Positions 35,852 through 43,014 of a stretch of DNA of 64,000 bases are shown in pieces; position 1 is the first letter of the stretch; every line of letters starts with the position of its first letter. This stretch comes from Anaerolineales bacterium (lineage in GTDB: Bacteria > Chloroflexota > Anaerolineae > 4572-78 > J111): contig JACKAU010000019.1 in NCBI GenBank assembly GCA_020634855.1, positions 1 to 64,000 on the forward strand, given 5' to 3'. The position numbers were made by a program, and so were the translations under genes. Under the pieces are notes generated by a model that was not told the DNA's origin, made no database searches, and saw nothing but the letters and a program-made list of their open reading frames with translations.

Positions 35852-36658
35852 ATGTTTGCCGAAGAACGATTAATCGGGTTTCTACACGCCCTTGGCCAGC
35901 ACCGGGGGCGATTATCCGGACGACATGAGCGGGTTCAGGAACACGATAACCCCCATATCCACCAGCTTTACCAAATTTCGACCCTTAACGCCATCATGGA
36001 AGGGGCCTATGACGGCACGGTGACCATCGAAGAGCTGCGTGAGCATGGCGACTTTGGTTTGGGTACCTTTAACGGACTCAACGGTGAGATGATCATGATC
36101 GATGGGGTGGTTTATCAAATATTGGTCGATGGGCAGGTTCTTCTGGTAGATGACCAGGAGCGAACCCCGTTTGCCGTCGTCCAATTCTTTGAGCCGGATT
36201 GGCAAGACCACCTCGATGGTCCGCTGGTTTTTGATGATCTGTCCGACCTGCTGGCCGATCATCTGCCCTCCACCAACTACTTCTCGGCCGTGCGCATCGA
36301 CGGGCAGATGGCGGCCGTGCGCGCTCGCAGCGTGGCCCGCCAGCAGAAGCCGTATCGCCCGCTGATTGAGGTGGTCAAGGAGCAGCAGGTCTTTGATTTT
36401 GTGGATATCACCGGTACCATCGTGGGCTTCCGCTTTCCCGAATACGCCCAAGGCGTCAACATGCCCGGCTGGCATCTCCACTTTATTAGCCAGGATCGCC
36501 AACATGGCGGCCACGTCCTCGACTTTACGCTGGCGCAGGGACACATCGCCGTGGAGGACACGAATGAGTTCTTCATGGAACTGCCCAAGAATACCGAATT
36601 TGCCCAAGCGGATCTGAATAAGGATCAATCAGACGCGATTGCCCGAGCCGAACGCTAG
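35852..36658 (+). CDS. budA: Alpha-acetolactate decarboxylase
   Basis: The 268-aa enzyme converts (S)-2-acetolactate to (R)-acetoin and CO2. It matches the family over its length: YQISTLNAIMEGAYDGTVTI near the start, LREHGDFGLGTFNGLNGEMI, and the zinc site around GWHLHFISQDRQHGGHVLDF with the His-x-His and later His ligands. There is no signal peptide. The ATG follows AGGAGAAATCT. No acetolactate synthase or butanediol dehydrogenase gene is nearby, so its substrate must come from elsewhere. A 160-bp repeat precedes it. Confidence 0.93.
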   Translation: MFAEERLIGFLHALGQHRGRLSGRHERVQEHDNPHIHQLYQISTLNAIMEGAYDGTVTIEELREHGDFGLGTFNGLNGEMIMIDGVVYQILVDGQVLLVDDQERTPFAVVQFFEPDWQDHLDGPLVFDDLSDLLADHLPSTNYFSAVRIDGQMAAVRARSVARQQKPYRPLIEVVKEQQVFDFVDITGTIVGFRFPEYAQGVNMPGWHLHFISQDRQHGGHVLDFTLAQGHIAVEDTNEFFMELPKNTEFAQADLNKDQSDAIARAER

Positions 36659-36728
36659 CTACCGGTACGTTATGCCGGTCAATGGCTTTAAGGATTGAGA
36701 AATAAATAACAGCCGCATTTGAGTTGGA

Positions 36729-36790
36729 GTAATTGGTAAATGGTAAATGGTTTATCAATCTCTAATTACCATTTACCATTTACTGATTAC
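36729..36790. repeat. AT-rich inverted repeat
   Basis: GTAATTGGTAAATGGTAAATGG is complementary to the sequence ending at 36790 (CCATTTACCATTTACTGATTAC). Similar AATTGGTAATTAG runs occur at 9093-9130. Likely another small palindromic repeat, possibly terminator-like. Confidence 0.5.
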
Positions 36791-36867
36791 CCTTGGCTGT
36801 CCACCGACATGGGGAAGATATTAATTCTCCTTTCCTAAGTTATGACTATCGCGAGAGTAATGACAAA

Positions 36868-38199
36868 ATGGAGACAACAAAGACAAAGACCTTCCAGGAG
36901 ACTATAGCCCAGAACGAGACGCTGTTGACTCTGCTCGTCTACTTTGGCAGCTATCCGATCCTGTACTTTGTCAACATTATGCTTACGCGCACGCTAGGGC
37001 CGGCCAATTACGGCGATTTCGCCGTAACTCGCTCGGTCGCTACCCTGGCGGCAATGATTGCCCTGTTGGGATTGCACATAACGTCACTGGATATGGTGCC
37101 GGTCTATCGGAAACGAGGTGACCCCAATATGGCCAGAGGGTTTATCCTTGCTTCCCTGTTGGCCGTTGCTGCCGCCGGGTTGGTAGTCAGCGGTATCGGC
37201 TTCGTCATTACGGAATTGGCGCGGAGTCGCCTGATGAGCGAAGATCATCCGGTGATGATTGCGATGATCTGGGTCGTTCCTATGAGCATCGGCATTCATG
37301 CTTTGAGCTTGCTGGCGGGGCACCAGCAAGTCTTTCTCTCCGCGTTGCTTAACAGGCTTGGCCTGACGCTCATTACCGGATTGTTGGTGGGAGTCGTTTT
37401 CCTATTTGGCGGTACGTTGACTGATTTTCTGGCTGTCGAGCTGCTGATTCTGGCGCGCATCCTCTTGACCTTGATCTTGGTTTGGTTGCTGTGGATCATC
37501 TGGCGGCGGGAGTATCGCCAAGCTTCGGCCAAGTACGAACTCAAGCTCTGGGCCGACGTTACCTGGCCCTTCCTGCTGTACGCCCTGGTCATTACAGCGC
37601 AGATTCAAAGCGGTATGCTTATCCTGGAAGCGCACCACTCCAGCGAAGCAGAGGTGGGCATTTACGCCGCCGTGCAACAGGTGGCCTACTTACCGCTTCT
37701 GGCTCTGGGCGCGATCTCCACCGTGGCGATCCCGCGCCTATCCGTAATCCTCGAAGACAAGAAATCGGCGGAATTTGAGCAGCAGTTGGGAGGCTATTTA
37801 CGAATTCTGACCGCGTTTGGCGTCGGTTCGTTGATCATCTTTATGGTTGGGGGTGATTTCTTACTGGGCCTGTTTGGCCCTGATTTCCAGACCGGGTACA
37901 CACCGCTGTTGATCTTGGGCGCCGGTTATCTGATCGCGCTGGTCGGCGGACTGGTGATACCCCTCCTACAAATCCGGCAAGAGCGAACGATTGTCGGTTT
38001 GACCCTGCTGGCCTTGCTGGCGTTCAATATCGCGCTGACCTATCTGCTGGCGCCGCGTTATGGCGCGTTGGGGGCAGCGACGGCTTACACTGTGGCGGTA
38101 GCGGTGGTGTACACCGTGCAACTCAGCCTACTCCAACGTAGAACCGGTATCCCCTACCTCCGCTCTATCGTGGGGTCAAACACAGCATCTCAAGCGTAA
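36868..38199 (+). CDS. Polysaccharide/oligosaccharide flippase (Wzx-like), paralogue 2
   Basis: This 443-aa, 12-14-helix membrane protein is highly similar to the next gene (38404-39741) and to the gene at 20197-21537: compare LARTLGAANYGDF / LTRTLGPANYGDF and GIYAAVQQVAYLPLLALGAI. The N-terminal start METTKTKTFQETIAQNETLL is chosen to match its sisters; the longer frame from 36793 is not conserved. It ends TAATGACAGATTT, and the same ATGACAGATTT forms the start of the next gene, so the two genes were probably joined by a TAATG overlap before a 197-bp element was inserted between them. Confidence 0.9.
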   Translation: METTKTKTFQETIAQNETLLTLLVYFGSYPILYFVNIMLTRTLGPANYGDFAVTRSVATLAAMIALLGLHITSLDMVPVYRKRGDPNMARGFILASLLAVAAAGLVVSGIGFVITELARSRLMSEDHPVMIAMIWVVPMSIGIHALSLLAGHQQVFLSALLNRLGLTLITGLLVGVVFLFGGTLTDFLAVELLILARILLTLILVWLLWIIWRREYRQASAKYELKLWADVTWPFLLYALVITAQIQSGMLILEAHHSSEAEVGIYAAVQQVAYLPLLALGAISTVAIPRLSVILEDKKSAEFEQQLGGYLRILTAFGVGSLIIFMVGGDFLLGLFGPDFQTGYTPLLILGAGYLIALVGGLVIPLLQIRQERTIVGLTLLALLAFNIALTYLLAPRYGALGAATAYTVAVAVVYTVQLSLLQRRTGIPYLRSIVGSNTASQA

Positions 38200-38206
38200 T
38201 GACAGA

Positions 38207-38403
38207 TTTTGTTAGCGGACACAACCTCGATTTGACAAAGACTCGGCCTCCCGTGACCGCCGACCGCTGTCCACTGACCGCCCCAGCGACCCAGTTCGGC
38301 CTATTTTTTGAGCGGTCTACTGTCGGCCGTCTGCGATCCGGTTGCCAAAAGGTGGCTTCGCTAGCTAATTCCAGGTCAAATTCAAAGGGTGTCCGTTAGC
38401 GAG
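38207..38403. mobile_element. Family B MITE-like element between two flippase genes
   Basis: Ends TTTTGTTAGCGGACAC and GTGTCCGTTAGCGAG are imperfect inverted repeats similar to those at 28781-28973. The element is flanked by ATGACAGA on both sides (38199-38206 and 38404-38411), a probable 8-bp target-site duplication. The second copy of the duplication supplies the start codon of the downstream gene. A GTG at 38389 inside the element is in frame with that gene but has no ribosome-binding site. Confidence 0.75.
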
Positions 38404-39741
38404 ATGACAGATTTGGAGACAACAAAGGCTAAGACTTTCCAGGCGATTGTAGCCCAGAACGAGACGCTGCTGACTCTGCTCGTCTTCTTTGGTAGTTATC
38501 CGATCCTGTACTTGGTCAACATCTTACTCGCGCGAACGCTGGGGGCGGCCAATTACGGCGATTTTGCCGTAACCCGCTCGGTCGCTACCCTGGCGGCGAC
38601 GACGGCCGTGCTGGGCCTGCAACGAGCATCGCTCCATTTCTTGCCGGTCTACCGCAAACAGGGCGCGCATGAAACGGCCAAAGGGTTCGTCTACGCGGCC
38701 CTGCTGGCCGTCATCGTCACCGGGCTGGTGATCAGCGGCCTGGGGGTCGTTATTACGCAAGTGGCGCGGAGTCGCATGCTGGCCGACGAGCATCCGGTGA
38801 TGATTGCCATGTTTTGGGTCATTCCCATGAGCCTCGGCCTCCTGACGCTAAGTTTGCTGGGCGGTCATCAACAGGTCTTTCTGTCCTCATTGCTCGGTAA
38901 GGTCGGGCTGCCCCTCATTACCGGGTTGTTGTTGGGAGTCGTTTTCCTGTTTGGCAATACCCTGACCGATTTTCGGGCCGTCTGGTTAGTGATCATGGCT
39001 CGTCTCCTGTTGACCGTGTTGGTGGTTTGGCTGCTCTGGACCATTTGGCGGCGAGAGTATCGCCAGGTTGCGCCCCAGTTCGAACTCAAGCTCTGGGCCG
39101 TGGCCGCCTTGCCTTTCCTGCTATCCACCTTGGTCCATTCCGCGCTGTGGGAAAGTAGTATGCTTATCCTGGAAGCGCACCATCCGAGCGAAGCTGAAGT
39201 GGGCATCTATGCCGCCGTGCAACAGGTGGCCTACCTGCCGATTCTGGCTCTGGGCGCGATCACCACGGTGGCGATGCCGCGCTTATCGGTGCTGCTCGAG
39301 GAAAAAGAAACGGCGCCCTTTCAGCGCCAGTTGGGGATCTATTTGCGGATTCTGATCGCGTTCGGAGCCGGTTCGCTGATCGTGTACATCGTCGGGGGCA
39401 ACTTCTTGCTCGGCCTGTTCGGCCATGATTTCCGGAACGGCCAGACGCCGCTGGTGGTCTTGGGCGCCGGTTATCTGATCGCGCTGGTCGGCGGACTGGT
39501 GATACCCCTCCTGGAAATCCGGCAAGAGCGCAAGATTGTCAACTTGACCATGCTGGCCTTACTGGCCTTCAATATCGCGCTGACCTATCTGCTGGCGCCC
39601 TATTATGGCGCGTTGGGGGCAGCGGCGGCTTACACCGTGGCGGTGGCAGTGGTGTACACCGTGCAACTCATCCTGCTCCAACGTAGAACCGGTATCCCTT
39701 ACCTCCGCTCAATCGTGGGGTCAAACACCGTATCCCGGTGA
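38404..39741 (+). CDS. Polysaccharide/oligosaccharide flippase (Wzx-like), paralogue 3
   Basis: The 445-aa membrane protein has about 12-14 helices and near-identity to the upstream gene in many blocks, including the 3' end (VVYTVQLILLQRRTGIPYLRSIVG). The ATG at 38404 (MTDLETTKAKTFQ) is taken because the N-terminus then aligns with the sister protein; the GTG at 38389 lies inside the inserted element. No good ribosome-binding site is left upstream: the element may have cut translational coupling with the preceding gene and so lowered expression. Sequence conservation at DNA level suggests recent duplication or gene conversion. Confidence 0.9.
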   Translation: MTDLETTKAKTFQAIVAQNETLLTLLVFFGSYPILYLVNILLARTLGAANYGDFAVTRSVATLAATTAVLGLQRASLHFLPVYRKQGAHETAKGFVYAALLAVIVTGLVISGLGVVITQVARSRMLADEHPVMIAMFWVIPMSLGLLTLSLLGGHQQVFLSSLLGKVGLPLITGLLLGVVFLFGNTLTDFRAVWLVIMARLLLTVLVVWLLWTIWRREYRQVAPQFELKLWAVAALPFLLSTLVHSALWESSMLILEAHHPSEAEVGIYAAVQQVAYLPILALGAITTVAMPRLSVLLEEKETAPFQRQLGIYLRILIAFGAGSLIVYIVGGNFLLGLFGHDFRNGQTPLVVLGAGYLIALVGGLVIPLLEIRQERKIVNLTMLALLAFNIALTYLLAPYYGALGAAAAYTVAVAVVYTVQLILLQRRTGIPYLRSIVGSNTVSR

Positions 39742-39806
39742 GTGGGCTATCTCCCGCGTGGAACCTATATGATTAGTCTATCTTCCAAATATTGATAAAA
39801 CGGCGG

Positions 39807-40051
39807 TTTCATTATGGTGAAACATGTCATTTTCACTATGGAGAAAATAAAAATTTCACCATAGTGACTCGATCCACTTCACTATGGTGTGGTCGATCAC
39901 TTCACTATGGTGTGGTGGATCGACTCTCCTACTAGATCGTGTGACGACTCCTGGTGAAACTGATTTATCACGGTAGTGAAACGGTCATTTTCACTATGGA
40001 GAAAAAACCATTTTCACTATGGTGAAACTGGGCGTCTCACCATAGTGAAAA
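39807..40051. repeat. Cluster of about ten TTTCACTATGGTGAAA-like palindromic sites
   Basis: Copies or near copies start at about 39807, 39831, 39854, 39877, 39899, 39952 (half), 39964, 39988, 40012 and 40035, on both strands. The full site TTTCACTATGGTGAAA is nearly palindromic; TTTCACTATGGAGAAA is a frequent variant, and a longer block GTCATTTTCACTATGGAGAA occurs twice. Spacing is irregular, about 20-25 bp within groups. It could be an operator or iteron-like array. The next gene, an AT-rich HNH nuclease gene, starts 300 bp further on. Confidence 0.8.
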
Positions 40052-40347
40052 TTTGAATACCTCGGGAATGTGGAACGAGGGAGGTGAGGTTTGACGTTCC
40101 CCGTTCTACGCTCCATGCCCCCGTCCTGTGTCAATTTTCCTCGCCAACCTTTTACGGCAGGTCGAGATGTGATATACTTGAATTGGCCTCATTACTTCGC
40201 CTTCACCCTGGTGACTTCTCCCCCCATCGCTGTAGAGTTGAATGACCCTTTGTCCTATCGGCCTAATCTTATATCAATGAAAACGTTGATGGAAAGATGT
40301 CCAAATTCTTTTCCAGACAGTAATAATTATGTTTCATGGGAGATATC

Positions 40348-41094
40348 ATGGAAGTTGTAACCTCGATAGAGGATATTGAGAGTAACCTGTCTCTATTTGA
40401 AAACTATTTGTGCGATGGAAATGAAGAGGAAGAGCAGTTTGCTTATGACTTGATTAGAAGAGGAAGCTGTTTTGTAGCCTATCAAATAGAAGGTGAACTA
40501 AGATTTTCACCTAGTCGGTATGTTGGTTACTTGAACAATACAAGATCTAAGCACCTCTCAAATGAAGATAAGGATGGGAGAGAAACTAACGCAGCTATTA
40601 ATAGAGTTATTGGTTATACACTTTCTCCAGATGAAGATTTGGAAGCCAATTATTTAGCTTTTGCTAGTAGCTTGGGTATTGAACCTTATAATAAGTCAAG
40701 AAAATATTGGCGACTAAATATTGCCGGTTCTGATTTTATTAATAACACAAATTCAACTGAGAGGGGTTTCCAGAGGGAAAGCTTGTAGAACGCAAGCATA
40801 AAGCTAGGGAAAGAAGTCCCGCACTTATCGCAAAAGCTAAAAATGCATTTCTGAAAGATAATGACCATTTTTTTGTTCTGTATGTGGCTTTGATTTTGAG
40901 GAAAAATATGGAGAAAGGGGAGTGGATTTATTGAAGCCCACCATACTATTCCAGTTAGTGATATGGAGCCTGGACAAGCAACCAGAGTCGAAGATATAGC
41001 GCTTATTTGCTCTAATTGCCATAGAATGCTTCATAGAACTAGACCATGGCTGAGTATCGGAATGTTAAAAGAACTATTAAAAAATGAGACATAA
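40348..41094 (+). pseudogene. HNH endonuclease gene with frame breaks
   Basis: The first frame (MEVVTSIEDIESNLSLFENY...) runs to 40788. Reading on with shifts at GGGG (about 40765), T7 (about 40870) and GGGG (about 40918) gives KLVERKHKARERSPALIAKA, FCSVCGFDFEEKYG, and FIEAHHTIPVSDMEPG ... IALICSNCHRMLHRTRPWLS to the TAA at 41092-41094. CxxC, HH and CxxCH are the zinc and catalytic HNH residues of McrA-like nucleases. All breaks are at homopolymers, so the gene may be intact in reality. The coding region is much more AT-rich than its neighbours, a sign of transfer. Its stop codon lies within an attC-like sequence. Confidence 0.75.
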
Positions 41095-41160
41095 CAATGC
41101 GCTCGTTCAGACGCAAACGAAGCGCAGCGTAGTTTGCGCCGCACGGCTTAAACGTTACTG
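41088..41160 (+). other. attC-like recombination site at the end of the HNH gene
   Basis: The stretch begins ACATAACAATGCGCTCGTTC and ends CGGCTTAAACGTTACTG, with CGCAAAC/GTTTGCG pairing in the middle and TAAC/GTTA at the ends. Integron cassette attC sites have this order: core RYYYAAC at the left, imperfect hairpin, core GTTRRRY at the right, with the gene stop codon at the left core. Outer pairing is weaker than in a good attC, so this may be degenerate or a chance resemblance. No integrase gene or second attC is seen. Confidence 0.4.
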
Positions 41161-41418
41161 TTTCTTTACATCTCCCTCTACCTACCTCTATGCTCGACGA
41201 TAGTGATACAATAGAAGCAACCAACCCCACGGAAACACATCTATGACTGCCGGCCTTAAACATTACTTACCCCCCTTGAAACCGCCCTCAAGGCCGGAAA
41301 TGCAACCGACCCTACTCACCGACCGGCGTTGAAGTCGCTGCTTGAGCCGTTTGAAGAGAATAAACCATTCCAACCGATCTGACCGGTTTTTACCCTCAGC
41401 TTCATAGGAAAGACAACC

Positions 41419-41737
41419 AGACCTGTCAGGTTTTCGAAGGTAACTCCACTTGAATGCCGGTTCGAAAGCAAACGCGACCATACGGCCAAGACTCGATGGA
41501 AAACCTGACAGGTCTTCTCGGTGGGACCAGACCGGTCAGGTTTCGAAATTGACTGCCTTGAAGGTTCGTTCGAAGGCAAACGCGACCATACAGCAAAGAC
41601 TCCGTGGAAAACCTGACAGGTCTTCTTACGCGGTGGGACCAGACCGGTCAGGTTTCCGAAATTGACTGCACTTGAAGGTCGGTTTGAAGGCAAACGCGAC
41701 CATACGGCCAAGACTCGATGGAAAACCTGACAGGTCT
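41419..41737. repeat. Three tandem copies of the 97-bp family A element
   Basis: Copies at 41419-41515, 41529-41623 and 41641-41737 start AGACC(T/G)GTCAGGTTT and end AAACCTGACAGGTCT. The inner sequence GCAAACGCGACCATACGGCC is shared by all three. Unit spacing is 110-112 bp. The rest of 41160-42090 shows no convincing gene. Confidence 0.8.
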
Positions 41738-42093
41738 TACTGCCCCTTGCCCAAAGGTCACTTTTATTGCCCGAAGGTACTTTCTTTCGTCATGTACTTT
41801 AGTCCTGAGACAATAGACCCATTTACGCCCGGCCAAGAAGTGAGTTAAACTTGGGCATCTTAAGACCACGAAAGGCGTTGGCCCTCCCCAACGGCCTTTG
41901 AGAAGAGACAGAGCGGATCGGAGCGGCTGCTGCCCGGCCGGGGTTCACCGGTGTTAGCGCTCATCGGATGAAACAGCCGCCCCACCCACAGATCGATCTT
42001 GACCCGGCGACGCCGTCGCGCCGACTAATACCCAATATCAAACAACTGAATAGTCGAGTCGTTTATTCTATTTCAATCGTTAGGAGATGTTTT

Positions 42094-42785
42094 ATGATCG
42101 ATTTTGGATTACATAAAAACAAGCTGACTAACGGCAAAGAGCAGTACAGAGCTACGGTGCTGACCAAAGAGACCTACACGCTCAATGATGTCATCGACCG
42201 GATGGTGGAGCAGAACACCACGCTGACCCGCCAAGATATTATGGCCGTACTGGATCTGTTCTTTTATACCGTTATGATGCTGGTTCTGGAAGGCAACAGC
42301 GTGCTGACGCCGCTGGTCAACCTGGGGGTGTCCATTGCCGGGAACTTTAGAAGTGCGGATGACACCTTTGACCGCAAACGCCACAAAGTGAAAGCGCGGG
42401 TGAATGCCAGCAAGGTCTTCAAGGATAAGGTCGAGCAGCAAGCTCAAGTGCAGCAGCAAAACCCAACCGGCCGATGCCCCAACCGGGCGAGTGCATCATC
42501 CCCACCAGCGCCGACAACCGGACTCTGACGCCCGGCGGTGGGATGAAACTGCGCGGCCACAACTTGCAGTTTGATGAGGCTGATCCGCAGCAAGGGATCT
42601 TCCTGGTCGCTGAGGATCAAACCCGAACCCGGGTCGAGGTGGTGCTGCACAACACCGCTCGGGAACTAATCTTCCTGGTCCCCAATACGCTGACATCCGG
42701 CTCGTACACGCTGGAAGTGCGGGCGCGCTACGGTAATGACAACGTTCGCGCCGGGGTCTTAGAAAGTACGCTCAGCGTGCCGTAA
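42094..42785 (+). CDS. HU-like DNA-binding / DUF4469 (IPT-fold) protein, one frameshift
   Basis: The N-terminal part MIDFGLHKNKLTNGKEQYRA ... FDRKRHKVKARVNASK is an HU/IHF-like domain (about residues 1-120) of the kind found in Bacteroidetes-type HU homologues. The C-terminal part continues in the next frame from about 42465 (MPQPGECIIPTSADNRTLTP ... NTLTSGSYTLEVRARYG), an IPT/TIG-like beta sandwich (DUF4469). The two frames overlap, and one base change near GCAAAACCC (about 42456) would join them into about 230 residues. The start follows AGGAGATG. Alone, the first frame would end in a non-homologous tail at 42528. The role may be nucleoid-associated or surface-related; not known. Confidence 0.75.
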
Positions 42786-42823
42786 TCAAGAATAGTAGTA
42801 GACAAAGCAGGCTGCAACACACC

Positions 42824-42855
42824 AAAAAGCCTTACCCGATCGGGTAAGGCTTTTT
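42824..42855. terminator. Bidirectional rho-independent terminator
   Basis: AAAAAGCCTTACCCGAT and ATCGGGTAAGGCTTTTT form a perfect 16-bp stem with flanking A- and T-runs. It serves the HU-like gene (+) and the tRNA-Leu gene (-). Confidence 0.9.
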
Positions 42856-42864
42856 CGTGACTGA

Positions 42865-42946
42865 TGGGCGAGGAGGGACTCGAACCCTCACGCCTCGCGG
42901 CACTAGATCCTAAGTCTAGCTCGTCTGCCAATTCCGACACTCGCCC
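42865..42946 (-). tRNA. tRNA-Leu (anticodon TAG)
   Basis: Acceptor stem GGGCGAG/CTCGCCC, discriminator A, anticodon stem-loop CTAGACTTAGGATCTAG giving UAG, long variable arm (TGCCGCGAGGCGT) and T loop GTTCGAGTC identify a class II leucine tRNA reading CUA/CUN. CCA is not encoded. Confidence 0.95.
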
Positions 42947-43014
42947 GAGGGAGGAAAAATGCCTCTGGTCAATCGAAAGAATTTTAGCATTTTCCCCACG
43001 TAAGTCAATAACGA

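Noticed and set aside
38389..38403. GTG start at 38389 for the third flippase
   Set aside because: It lies in the terminal repeat of the inserted element and is not conserved in the paralogues.
39807..40051. CRISPR array made of TTTCACTATGG repeats
   Set aside because: Sites are on both strands, irregularly spaced and too short.
40091..40360. Plus-strand frame of 89 codons before the HNH gene
   Set aside because: No ribosome-binding site, no motif, and it overlaps the start of the better supported HNH frame.
41316..41711. 131-aa minus-strand frame with repeated residues
   Set aside because: It lies over the triplicated family A elements, and its repeats come from them.
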